NCBI RefSeq assembly: GCF_000315625.1 | Contig: NW_005434626.1 | Location: 406,867 to 470,866, forward strand | Length of the DNA: 64,000 bases | Origin: Guillardia theta CCMP2712 | Taxonomy: Eukaryota > Cryptophyceae > Pyrenomonadales > Geminigeraceae | Direction of reading: 5' to 3' | Shown: positions 11,349 to 22,198 of the stretch, one piece after another | Layout: every line of letters begins with the position of its first letter | Numbering within the stretch: the stretch's first letter is position 1 | Translations under genes and position numbers: made by a program | The notes under the pieces: model-generated | The model's database searches: none | What the model was told of the DNA's origin: nothing | Seen by the model: the letters and a program-made list of their open reading frames with translations, nothing else

Positions 11349-12722
11349 TCACAGTGACAACTTTGCCCTCACCAGAGAAGAATCCTCTTCTCCGATATGA
11401 TTGTAACACCTCAACCTGTTCAAACTTTGTCTTCTGAACATGTTCAATTCAAGGTGTTGCTCTTCAATGATCTTCTCTTTCTTTTTCAGCTCATTCTGCA
11501 TTCTTCTGATCATTGACAACAACTCCTCTTTCTGCTGCATCATAACATCTTCAAGATCAACCTGAGACCAACCTGCTTCTGACATCACGCTCGTGTCGTT
11601 TCTCCCATATTCTTCCTCGTGCACATTGACATCATCGACAGTTTCTGTCTTGTCGAACAGTCCAGGAAAGGATTCATAAGATTCCTCAATTTCTTTGTTC
11701 ACCTCACACTGGAACAAACTGTTGTCGTTGCATTCCAAGTTGGCATCACCCTCAGTATTGCAAGCTACATCTTTGCTCCCACCGATGGGATTCTCTGCTA
11801 TCGTAGCATCTGCACTCTGAGCATTTTCTGACATCCTCCAGCCGTTGTCGCCGACCTCCTCATCGGATGATCCTTCCTTGTCATTGTTGAGATCGTCTTC
11901 CAGCACAACATTCACGTCCCTGTTCGAGTCAAACTCCGAGTCCATCATGTGCGTGAAGAGAAACTCTTCGCAGAGAGCAATCTCAACTTGGCGCGGCCTC
12001 TGCTTCATGCTGCTCTTACAAACATCCTCGGCCGCCGAGATCTTCGACGCTTCTCTGTTGAGTTTCCAAGAGAAGAAGAAGAAATTCGTCAAGTCTCGAT
12101 CTCCTTGCTTCCAAAGAAAGTTGCTCAGTCTCTCCAACCTCCTGCTCTCCTGCCTCTCAACCTTCCATGCGCCCACACAGCTCGACAGCAGATCCCTTCT
12201 GCTCCCGCATCGTCGCTCCTCAACGCTCAGCCTGGTGTCTAGCATGCTCGTGGTGTGGGACCTCCACACGTGGAAGGACTTGGCAAGAGCCACTTCACCT
12301 GAAGGCCCGGAAGCGAAAAGATCCTCAACTAACCCGTCCTCGCCCTCACCCTGCTCTTCTTCCCCGTTCCCTCCCTCCTCGTCCTCGTCCTCGTCTTCGT
12401 CCTCGTGCTCGTGCTCGTCTTGTGTTTGCAGATAGTGAGTGCAGGCTTCTCTGAGATGGTCTTGCAGCTGCGAAAGCTCTTCTTCTTCCCTCAATAGGCT
12501 ACACAAGAGTTCATCCGCCATGCTCTCCTCAGCATCGGAGAGCATGCTGGTATCGTTCTCCCCCAGGCTGGCCGTCTGACGAGGAGAGAACAAGAGCTGG
12601 CGCAAGGGAAGCGAGAGGTCGGAGTGTCTCGTCAGGATTGGGCCTTTTGGGCTTGGAGTTGAAAAGATCTCGCTCAAGTGAGTCTCATGCAATGAAAGCA
12701 CAGGCATTGTACCCGACGGCAT
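11349..12722 (-). CDS. Acidic coiled-coil protein with three Sfi1-like Trp repeats
   Basis: Intronless frame of 457 residues from ATG 12722. Residues about 100-135 are almost all Asp/Glu. Then three segments are spaced exactly alike: ALAKSFHVWRSH, LLSSCVGAWKVE and LTNFFFFSWKLN, with Trp at 153, 186 and 219 (33 apart each time). That hydrophobic-x-x-x-F-x-x-W pattern and 33-residue period are those of centrin-binding Sfi1 repeats, so a centrosome/basal-body role is inferred. A Ser/Asp/Asn-rich region follows, then a coiled coil (about 392-437: VMMQQKEELLSMIRRMQNEL...) near the C-terminus. Genuine Sfi1 has many more repeats, so this could be a shorter relative or a chance pattern. Coding is well supported by its length without stops and its mixed composition. 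Confidence 0.7.
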   Translation of the reverse strand: MPSGTMPVLSLHETHLSEIFSTPSPKGPILTRHSDLSLPLRQLLFSPRQTASLGENDTSMLSDAEESMADELLCSLLREEEELSQLQDHLREACTHYLQTQDEHEHEDEDEDEDEEGGNGEEEQGEGEDGLVEDLFASGPSGEVALAKSFHVWRSHTTSMLDTRLSVEERRCGSRRDLLSSCVGAWKVERQESRRLERLSNFLWKQGDRDLTNFFFFSWKLNREASKISAAEDVCKSSMKQRPRQVEIALCEEFLFTHMMDSEFDSNRDVNVVLEDDLNNDKEGSSDEEVGDNGWRMSENAQSADATIAENPIGGSKDVACNTEGDANLECNDNSLFQCEVNKEIEESYESFPGLFDKTETVDDVNVHEEEYGRNDTSVMSEAGWSQVDLEDVMMQQKEELLSMIRRMQNELKKKEKIIEEQHLELNMFRRQSLNRLRCYNHIGEEDSSLVRAKLSL

Positions 12723-12820
12723 GCTGTGGTATGTGATTACAGAAAGATTGAAGTAGCAGTTGTTTCCTTGAACGTGCTGCTCTTAGCTTACCCTTTCCAC
12801 TCTGTTTCTCCTCTCCTCGC

Positions 12821-12947
12821 TACTCCTTCTCTTCTCTTCTCTTCTCTTCTCTTCTCTTCTCTTCTTCTCTTCTCTTCTCTTCTCTCCTCTCCTCTCCTCT
12901 CCTCTCCTCTCCTCTCCTCTCCTCTCCTCTCTTCTCCTCTCTTGGCT
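12821..12947. repeat. (CTCTT)n then (CTCTC)n pyrimidine array
   Basis: Two blocks of pentanucleotides, TCTTC to about 12885 and TCTCC to about 12935, on the plus strand. The change of unit part-way suggests one ancestral array with a point variant that spread. Confidence 0.9.
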
Positions 12948-14432
12948 CTTGCAGATTTTCTTCCCCTTGACCTCGTCACTGGGCGCCCGTATCACATAAA
13001 AATAAGTCAATCCTGCAATATGTTTATAATTATATAACTCAAAAAAATTGAAATACAAATTTTAAATCTAATGTTCCACAAAAATGGGCTAAAAGTAATT
13101 AAGCGGGGACTGGTCAATCAAAACACGCTCTTTCGCAGATTTCCCCGAGAGTTCCTGTAAGCCCCACCCCCCCAACCACCCAATGCTACCCCTATCTACT
13201 TCTGCACATGCTGAGCTCTATTCAGACCGGTGAGAAACGAGGGCAAATGAGGGGTCAGGGGTGCTGTTGATCGGCGCATGGTAGCAGTGTACTGGGGCCG
13301 CAGGCCTCTTCATTCTTAGAAACAATTTTAAATCCGAACCTCTTTTACACGAAAATGAATCTTTTCGTGCTTGTTTCTGTCTCTTGCCGTTTGAGCACCC
13401 TCTATCCAGAAGATCTCATAGAAGTGTTTCCCAAAACACTTTTAAGAAACTGAAGCTAAAAATGAACTATTAAAACAGTTTTTTTCCAGATCAACCTTCA
13501 AGATGCCGTATCTCTCCTACTGGTTTGTCCTTTATAAATGTTTTAATATTAATACTGATGTTTTAATATCGGAGCTCCGGGTACGCCTCGGGTCTGATGT
13601 TACAGATCTGAAACGCAGGGATTCATCATCTTAACCGACGATGACGAAGCCGGCAGGACCGGGCCCGGGAATCACTGAGCCGGGCCCGGACACTGGGACT
13701 CAACTGAATGTCGCAAGTTTGACAAGCCTGAGGTCAACGGTCGCCCCCGGCTGCGGCGGCAGTGCAGTGCGATCGTCATGGTCATCCCGGTGGTACCGCA
13801 GACTGGCAGTGATGAGGCGACATGGCCGACCAAACTGACATGATGGCACCACGGACTCGATCAGTATGCCGCGGAGTCCGTCCGCCGATGTGAGTCCGTC
13901 AGTGACGTCACCCGGAGTCAAGTCGTTCAACGAGTACGGTACGGTCGCCGACTGGTTCGACTCGATCCGCCCGCTCAGCCGATGATGCCATGCAATGATT
14001 CGAAATCATTCAACTTTGGAAGCCTCGTCAGGCTCCCCGGGCGTCCAATGATGCCAGGGACGGTGACGCCGTCAGTACGGTCAGCGGGGGACTCACTGAG
14101 TACTGAACTCGGAACAACTGTCACAAGACCGTGGCTGAGACGGTCAGACTGACTGCCATCACCGTGCAACGAAGTTAGTCGGCAGTGTGGGCCTACTCAG
14201 TCGCCGTCAGTGTAGTGGCAGCGGCACGGGCTGACTCAGCAACTGATTGAGAAACGAAGGCGAGTCTACAGTAGTCTGAGTACAGAGTACAGCGATCAGC
14301 GCTCGCTGCTCAGGCGCATGCTCGGCAGTAGTAGGGGAGGAGGACTCTCCTGGAAGGAACAATCCGGGCACTGTCACTGCAAGTTAGGGAGAGGACTGCA
14401 AGGCGAGGGCGAGAGGGAGAAATTGAAAGAAG
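12948..14432. other. Gene-free region: AT-rich block and GC word island
   Basis: 12990-13110 and 13320-13560 are AT-rich with no coding signal. From about 13565 to 14340 the DNA is GC-rich and built from recurring short words (GGGCCCGG, GAGTC, CACTGAG, GTCAG, GATGATGCC), with stop codons in all frames at short intervals. I see no gene. 14340-14432 is purine-rich and leads into the next gene. Confidence 0.6.
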
Positions 14433-14548
14433 ATGGACACGGATACGGTTGAAATGGATGGATTAGACTACTTGATTGCATCGAAAGAATTTTGTGCAGA
14501 TACTTGATATGAACTTTGATGATATACAATCTTTGCTCACTAGTATGA

Positions 14549-14618
<70 letters not shown>

Positions 14619-17616
14619 AGGAGGATATACACTACAAGTAAGGAACTCAACTAGAAGGAGGATGAACAAAGTCCATGGGTGGGTCAAGAAAGAAAACTAT
14701 TCGCGAACCGTTCTTGGCACGTCTGATCCGACATGTCGAGCAATGATGGGGCTCAACTCTGACATGTTGTGTATGCAGGACCTGTCGTATGCTACCTCAG
14801 CGTTGACGAGCTAGAGCTGAGCTGGAGGAGGTCGAGGATGCAGACGCCTCTGACGAGGGAGGTGCAGCAATGGCTGGGGGATCCGCTCGATAGGATAGTG
14901 GCCATCCCTTTCCGTTCTCTCCATGGCAGACCGCTGCTCGCCGTCTCTTCGCAGTTGAGGAGAGAGGAGAAGGGAGAGGCGAGGGCGGGAGACGAGGAGA
15001 CAAGAATCAAGGTTCGGGTGACGGTGAGATCAGAGACGTCGCAAGATGCTGAGGGTCCACGAAGACGACTTCCTTCTCATCCGACTCCTCACGCGACTGT
15101 TGGGAGAGGAGGAAGAGAGGAGAGCAAGCAGGTGAATGGAAAGAAAGGAAGAAGCAGTTCAGGGAAGGTGGACAGTCGGACAAGCTCAGTGGTAGAACAG
15201 GGGGGTGAGAGGGGAGTTCGAAGTGCGAGCGAGGAGGAGGAGGTGGAGGGAGGGAGGGAGCAAGAACGCGTGAAAGAAGTGAGCCAAGTGTTGAAGAGAG
15301 GAGGTGAAGAAAGAGAGACAGCCAAGGCAGGGAAGGACAAGGAGACCGGAGACAAGTTGTACAAGCATCTCAGAGTGAAGGAGACATCATATCTCAAGGA
15401 CATTGTTACTGATCCGCACCTGATGAGAAGCAAGAATGATGAATTCACAATCATGATGCGGGAAAAGTCTCGCAAGGAAGCGTTGGAGGAGTTGGAGGTA
15501 ACTCTGCAGACTTTGTCGTCCCCAAGTGAGAATTTTCTTGCAAGTTGAAGAAGATGGAGAAGATGAAGAAGATGAAATACAAGAGCAGTTTGATGGAACA
15601 GATGGATGAAATGCGATTGAAGGCTAGATATGAGATGGACCAGAAAGATCAGGAGAAGCAGCAAATCATCAAGTAAGTCAATCTCATTCCACCACCTCTA
15701 CCATTCACACACCATTACTTGCGTGCCTAGTCCCACTCCATCCTCTCATCCAGTAACTCAACTTTCTCTTTCACTTCTTCCTCTTTCATATTCCACCACC
15801 ACCTCCTCCTCGTTCCACCCTTCGTTGTCCTCCTTGCTTCATAGTTACGTTATCTCCCTTGCCTCACAACTTGTCGCAGCAAGCTAAGAGATGAAGCGCT
15901 CCAACATCATCGCAAACAGATGGAGAGCCTGCAGCGCAAGGAATCTCTTGCAAGAGACATCCGAAGCGCCATCGCCATGGTCCTCTTCTCCCCCCCCCCC
16001 CCCTCCTCCTCCTCCTCCTCCTCTCCCCTCCTCCTCTCCCTCCTCCTCTTCCGCTTCTTCCTCCCGTCTCACCCTCATCGCACTGCAGGAGCATCAAGAA
16101 ATCCAGCGAGAAATGGCGGTGTCGAAGATGAGGGCAAAACAAGATCGTAAGAGGTGGGAGGAGGAGGAGGAGGAGGAGGAGGAAAGATTGACACGGAAGT
16201 AGTAGAGGAGGGAAGAGGATGAGGAGTAGAAGAAAAGATGGTCGCTGAAATAGAGACGAGGACGAGAACGAGGACAGGGACAAAGATGAGGACGAGGACG
16301 AGGACAGGGACGAGGACGAGGAGGTGGTGCAAAGAGGGAAGGGGAGGCTGAGAGGCATGAGAGGAGGAGAGTGACTTATCAGCGGGAAGGTTCGAAGAGG
16401 AGATGAAGCAGGAGGAGCTGCAACTCAGAGCAGCCCAGGAAGCTGCAAAGAGAGAGAGAGACCGCGCGCATGTCGAGAACGCCAAGATCGCCGAGGAGGT
16501 TCGTCGAAGGGAGGGGGAGAGGAGAGGAGAGGAGAGGAGAGAACAGGAGGGGAAAAGAGAGCAGGGGCAGGAGCAGGGGCAGGGGCAGGGGCAGGAGCAG
16601 GGGCAGGAGCAGGGGCAGGGGCAGGAGCACGAGGAGGGGAAGGAGCTGATTCGTCTTTGGTGTGCTGAAATTTTTTGGCAGAAGTTGACGGCAGCAAGGA
16701 TGGAGGCGATGGAGGAGGTCAAGATGCAGAGAGAGCTCATGGAGACGTTGAAGAAGAGGGAGGAAATGCGTGAGAAAGAGATGTTAGAGAGACAGAAGAA
16801 GATCAAACAGCGAGAGGTCAATTGATTTCTCCTCTCCTCTTCTCTCTCCTCCTCTCCCCTCCCCTCTCGCTTTCCCGTCGTTCTCATGATCACTCTGCTC
16901 TGTTCCAGGCCGCAAGCGCAACCTTCTTCCAAGACGCAGCGTCAAGAAGCAGAGAAGCGGAGGTCAGGATCGCGCTACAGAACCAGGTTGGTCCTGCTGC
17001 TCTTGTGTCTTGTTGACGGGGATGTCAGGAGAGGATGAAGGAGGAGGCAGACAAGGAGGTGCAAGATAAGAGGGACAAGAAGGAGAGGACGCGGGAGTAT
17101 TGCCAGGCGAGCCAACCCTCCTCTCTTCCTCTTATCTGCTGCGCTGATGCCTTTCAGGACCTGAGATTACAAATGGAAGAAATCTATAAGAAGCAGGAGG
17201 AGGAGAGGGCACGCGAGAGGAGGGAAGCAGCAAAGATCAAAAGGCATGGCACCCTCACCTTGTCTTGCTCTCCTTCTCTCCTCTCTCTCCCTCTCACCTT
17301 GTCTCGCTCTCCTTCTCTCTTCTCTCTCCCTCACCTTGACTCGCTCTCCTTCTCTCCTCTCTCTCCCTCACCTTGTCTCAGGTTGTACGAGCATGCGCTA
17401 GAGCAGGACAAGCTGCTGGCGCGTGAGAGGAGGGAGCGAGCCATGGACAACGACCTCCTAGTGAGGCAGCAGGCCCGCGCAGAGAGAGAGTTCATAGCGC
17501 GAGGAGCAGGTACGACTTGTGTTGGGTCGCCATAACATGTCACAAGCTGAGCAGGACGATATGGTTTGAGCCAACACGAGTACCAAGTGACTTCGAGTTT
17601 GTTCAGTTCACTCTGA
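14433..17616 (+). CDS. Long Glu/Lys/Arg-rich coiled-coil protein, TPH/trichohyalin-like
   Basis: The proposed start is MDTDT at 14433, joined over a 52-nt intron (14448-14499) to ILDMNFDDIQSLLTSMK, then a Glu-Gln run encoded by (GAGCAG)n. A later exon contains CYLSVDELELSWRRSR and REVQQWLGDPLDRIVAIPFRSL, then DKLYKHLRVKETSYLKDIV. From about 15548 on, exons are nearly pure helix: KKMEKMKKMKYKSSLMEQMD, KLRDEALQHHRKQMESLQRK, EHQEIQREMAVSKMRAKQDR, EEVKMQRELMETLKKREEMR, DLRLQMEEIYKKQEEERARE, YEHALEQDKLLARERRERAM. The last exon reads RYGLSQHEYQVTSSLFSSL to TGA 17614-17616. Composition and repeat style resemble trichohyalin/plectin-homology (TPH) proteins of cilia and filaments; a ciliary role is inferred only. 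Some internal phases (14640-14780, 16200-16400) were not reconciled. Confidence 0.6.
14551..14617 (+). repeat. Coding (GAGCAG)n hexanucleotide run
   Basis: Eleven or so GAGCAG units encode alternating Glu-Gln in the N-terminal part of the coiled-coil gene. The same hexamer occurs outside coding DNA at other places in the window. Confidence 0.85.
16256..16330. repeat. GAGGACGAGGACAGGGAC-type minisatellite
   Basis: Imperfect units of GAGGAC/GAGAAC/GGGAC cover the interval between two coiled-coil exons. Most likely intronic, since it follows an in-frame TAG at about 16201. Confidence 0.7.
16560..16628. repeat. (GGGCAG/GAGCAG)n array
   Basis: Units of GGGCAG and GAGCAG alternate. The frame continues open from the preceding exon as Gly-Gln/Glu-Gln, so whether it is translated or spliced out was not decided. 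Confidence 0.8.
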
Positions 17617-17683
17617 CAACCATCTCATAAAGCTGTAAATAACAAGCACACGCGAGTAGCAGTTGCAAGCACTACAAGTACAA

Positions 17684-20267
17684 TCATCGAAGGCTGGTCG
17701 CCTGCACGTCGAATCCTTGTTGGCGAAGGACGGTAGCGAGCTCGGCTTCTCTCCCGTAGTACGACGAGACTAATTTTGGGATACTCTTAATCTGCGACTC
17801 CTTCTTTCCCGCCGGCAACTTCTCATACAGCCTGTACAGACGGAGAGCGAGCTTACCCCTCGTCATGATCTGGTCACTAGGGGAGTCCAGGTCTAGACCG
17901 TACTTGTCTTGCAGGCTTCTGTTCAGGTCGCTCACCATGAACTTGTAGGAGGAGGCCACTTGCTTTGCTTTGTCTGCTTTCGCCGGATTCCAGAAGGAAT
18001 AAAAGAATTTTAGCTTCTGCACAAGATCCCTTTCATCCATTTCCACACAATCCTGTTTCCCGTTCTCATTTTCAGGCTGACAGGAAACATCTGCAGCTTC
18101 CTTCTGAGAAACAGATCGTTTCCCTGCAGAATCAGAAACCTGATGGTCAGGCACCGGCCCCAGTGACTTCCAGAATTTCAAATGATTCAAACTGCAAGTT
18201 TTCTGTCCTTGATCGTGTTCGAAGAAATGATTTTTGGACTCCATGGGGGACGAAATGTCAAGATCTTCTTCGTGCTTGGAATCTTTCAGCAGAAACGATT
18301 CTAGATCCGCTCCATATTTGGCCCTCAGAGTTTCATTCAGTTTGCTCGTATCATATTGATACTTTGTTAAAACTGCTTCTACTTGGTGGACATTGGACGG
18401 CTTGTAAAAATTGTAAAATTGTGTCAATCTGTCGATCAGAACACTTGAAGAGCTCTTGTTGCTGTCCTCTTTGTTTGAATTCAAATCCTTGCCATACTTC
18501 TTCCGTAAGGATTCGTTCAGTTTTTCAACAGTATCCACATTCGATTTAGCCACCCGTTCAGCATCTTTCAATTTCGAGGGATTTACATTCGAGTAAAATT
18601 CGACCAGCATGTCTTTAAGAGCATTGATCCTGTGTGGTAGAGAATCGTTAGAGCACGTGCTGCTTGTTTCATTTTCCTCCTGCAGAGACATGAAGCATTT
18701 CCTGCTTCTCAACTCTTCCTCACTTGCGTTCAAGCTCACACCGTATTTCTGGGTCAGAGAATGATTTAGCATTGATATGTCTTCGAAGTATCTCTTGGCC
18801 AGGGACGCGGCTTCACTCATACGAGATGGATTGATGATTTCGTAGAATTTGATCAATTTTGCCTCCAGACCCTGAGGGGTAAAGAAGTAATCGCTCGTTC
18901 CCGATTCGACCTCCTTGTCGTCAACCATGGTTGACGATCTACTCTGCTCGCTTGAATCAAAGCTTTCCTTGATGTCCTGTTGAGGGCTTTCAAGATCGTT
19001 CAGGTCAGCATTGTATGATTTCCGCAGCCGCTCGTTCAGATCACTTTCATTGCCGTGAAAATCACGCACAACATCGCGTACATTACTCATTTTGCTGGCG
19101 TTATACTTGGCGTAGAAGCAACGAAGTCTTGACGACAGCTTTTCTCGAGATTCAGTCCATGACTCGGCAGTCCTCACGTCCAATGTCTCTATCTCTTTGA
19201 TTCTTTCGTGTACAGCCTTGATGCTGATTCTTTCGGGCACAGATGCTTGAAACATTGAGTCAAGGAGGGCATGGTACGGCTTCGAAAACCCAGGCGGTAG
19301 TCTGTTCTCAGGGGTTCTGGGCAGGCGAGTTCCTTTGACGGCCACCAATTCAGCCATCTCTTTCCGGTTGTTGAAGTCCTTGTCTTTCCATGGTATCACC
19401 TCATTGACGAGCTCCCACATGATTACACCCATGGCCCACACATCAACCTTGAGGGTCAAATCCTGCCCCTGCAGCTGTTCGGGAGCCATGTAAGCTGGAC
19501 TACCAGATATCGTAGTGGATTGATAAACTTCACCAAATATTTGTCGAGAACATCCAAAGTCAGTTATCTTCACTTGCATGTCAGAGGTAAGCAGCACATT
19601 GTTTGTGCTCAAATCTCTGTGCACAATACTCAGGTCATGCAGATAACCTACTCCCGAAGCTATTTCTCGTGCAATGCTGAATTTCTTAAGCAAAGGAAGA
19701 TTCACTGTCTTACGATGAATCAAGTCGAACAAACTCCCATTGGAGCATAGCTCAAACACAAACGCTAGTTGAAAATCATCATTACTTCCCTTAGCATCAG
19801 GGAAATTCGTTATCATTCCCTTGAATTCAACAATATTGGGATGGTTTAGAACTCGTGTCACAGCCAACTCAAGCCGAATGGAATGAAATATCTGCCTGAA
19901 ACTGATCTCGCCCCTTGCCGGCCCCTGCAATGGTCATCATTTTCACCAGATTGAAGAAACACAAACTTACCTTGCATATGTGCTTCACGGCCACCGGCAG
20001 CCCATGCATTGTGCCACTGTAAATGGATCCAAACGCTCCCCTGGCAATTTCTCTTCCTTCGATGACATCTTTCGCTTTGATTTCTCTTCCCTCCATCAGT
20101 TTTATCACTGAATAAAACTCCTGAAGCGATTTTGAGAACCCATTGCTCTTCGCCCACATCAATCGGGAATCTTCCTCTTCACTGCTGGAAGTTTCATCGA
20201 TGTCAGTGACTTCGCTCGTTTTCCTTTCCCTCTCTGAGTTGATTGCAGGAGCATTCTTGGCCTTCAT
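17684..20267 (-). CDS. TKL-like protein kinase with six FY...NP...KYG repeats
   Basis: Two exons: 20267-19971 (99 codons) and 19924-17684, separated by a 46-nt GT-AG intron; 845 residues in all. The kinase domain (about 70-345) has the glycine loop GREIARGAFGSIYSG, Lys95 in VAVKHI, the catalytic loop HRDLSTNNVLL (Asp203), DFG at 221-223, and APE at 246-248, so it should be active. C-terminal to it are six repeats of about 45 residues with the pattern L-x-x-FY-x-x-x-NPSK...LN-x-x-L-x-x-KYG-x-DL: 365-409, 455-499, 537-581, 598-642, 735-779 and a degenerate one at 793-838, joined by Ser/Glu-rich linkers. Similar repeats occur in other protist proteins without known function. The kinase family (TKL/Tyr-kinase-like) is inferred from overall motif style. 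The 3' end converges on the coiled-coil gene, 67 bp between stops. Confidence 0.85.
19925..19970 (-). other. 46-nt intron of the repeat kinase gene
   Basis: Minus-strand donor GTAAG and acceptor TTGCAG bound 46 nt. Its removal joins HICK to GPARGEISF in phase 0, between the VAVK strand and the C-helix. Confidence 0.8.
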
Positions 20268-20458
20268 CCCGGAAAAACGTTTAGTCGGCCGAACGAACCT
20301 AAAGTCCTCTCCTGCTCAGACGTCGATCAAGATGGTATTCGTTCTAAAATTTCCAGCACAGTGCACACTCTTCCTTAGGAAACCACCTCAATGTGGCAGA
20401 TGGTATTGCTAGAGGTATTGCTATTGATCAAGGCTCGACTTCAACGAAGGAAGATCAG

Positions 20459-20612
20459 GGGGAGGAGAGGAGCGGAGAGGAGAGGAGCGGAGAGGAGAGG
20501 AGAGGAGAGGAGAGGAGAGGAGAGGAGAGGAGAGGAGAGGAGAGCGAAGCAGGAAGGGAGGGAGATAGGGAGGGAGATAGGGAGGGAGATAGGGAAGGAG
20601 ATAGGGAGGGAG
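20459..20612. repeat. GGAGA array followed by a 12-bp AGGGAGGGAGAT array
   Basis: Pentanucleotide GGAGA units to about 20542, then about five units close to AGGGAGGGAGAT. Both lie in the promoter-side spacer of the kinase gene. Confidence 0.85.
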
Positions 20613-22198
20613 AGCAGGCAGGGATGGAGAGGACCGGTTTCCGATGAGGGTTGGGGGTGCAGTGAGGGGAGGAACAGTAGGTGGGGTAGTGCAGTACTGC
20701 ATTGTAGGGTGGGTGGGACTAAAATGGCTGCAAACGTCATTCAAGGAGGGGTAGACGAGGGTATGAGGGGGTGGTCATCGCAATTCTTGTTCAATTACCC
20801 TCTCTTTCCCCATCCCTAACCCCTCTGTGATGGGGGTTATATCCCGTGAAAAAAGTTGAAGGGGGGAGGTGGAAAGGTAAGCAACCTACGGTTAAAAAAG
20901 TTACTACCGATGTAGAGTAGGTTGGTGGTATCGAGCACCCCCTGTACCCCAGGAATTTACCGCTGAAACCCCAGATAATGTCCTTAATGGGGTGGGTAGT
21001 GATTTCGGAAGAGTCACGCCGCCGGACTCATCATGTAGAAAGGGTGCATGCGGTCTTCGTGGTCATCATTGAGGGGGGTGGGTAGGGGATTTAGTTGACA
21101 AGGGCAGGGGATTTGAGGGTAGGGTACTCGCAGAACGGTACGTGCGTGCCGCCGGTGGGAATGGCACCACGTGAAGATCAGACGCCGACTGGGGGGTCCG
21201 GTACTCAGAATGCCAGTCAACCCACCGGTCATTGATACCGCCAAGTGTATGACAGGTCAGGGTAGCGCAGCAGTGGTACCCGGTCATCATGGTCGGGTCA
21301 CCACTGGGGCAGGTACCGTAGTACTACCGGGTGGTACCTCTCACTGACTGTCCCTGAACCGTACGGTACCGGGGGGGTGTAGGAGGGGCGGAATTGCCGC
21401 CCAGTCTACAAGGTCGGTGCTGGGACCGTTAACGGTAGTACCGTACGAGCCTTGAAGGCGAAATGACTGATAACTTGAACTACTACCGGGTACCTCGGGC
21501 CAGTACCCCCCCTTCTTGTCGGAGTGCTGTTTGATGACCGAGCCTCCGAGAGCGGCGCCGAGACCAGGGGTTACTAGTTACGTAGTACTGCCAAGATCGG
21601 ACCACCATGACACTACCAGGGGTCACCAGTGGTGGAGGACCGGTGGCAGGCACTGGACAGTAGCCTTGGACCTTCGGATATGGCACGAAGATATTCAGGG
21701 TGGTGGGGTTAATTCCGGCAGCGTGACCCCCACTTAAATTAGCCTGCCACCCGTGACCCGGGAGGTACCGTACTTGAATCGGTCAATTGTACCCCTGTAC
21801 CCCACGTTTCATTGGCGGGGACCGGGTCTTCCGAAGTTGAAGTTGGCGCCCGCCATCAGTTGACTCATCCGATGGCCTTTGCCCGACTGTAGGGGTGGGG
21901 CTTGCGGCATAACATGAGCCTGGGAGGTACTACCGGTCCTATGCTTGGGTGCGAAACTGAGTACCCCCGTATCCCGAGTCCGTGCCGTTAAAAACTCAAA
22001 GAGAGGGAGGCCCATGGAGGCTTGAAGGGTCGGAAAGGGGGTAGGGGGTAGGGGGTAGGGGGTACAGTACGGTACAAGTCTGAACTTTCCGCATAGCGGA
22101 AAAAGTACTCAAGTTTTTTTGAGAACTTTGACTGCCACAAAGTTTGAAAATTTCATTTGAGCTCCAAGAGATTGTCGGGGAGGCAAACACAGGCGAAC
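20613..22198. other. Gene-free island rich in GGGGTAG and GGTACC words
   Basis: 20640-21110 is dominated on the plus strand by GGGG runs with GGGTAG and GGGGTTAT. 21110-21990 is built largely of GGTACC, GTACCG, CAGTACC and ACCGGT words. 22025-22070 repeats GGGGGTA five times. Frames are short and broken. I see no gene, RNA gene or transposon ends. Confidence 0.6.
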
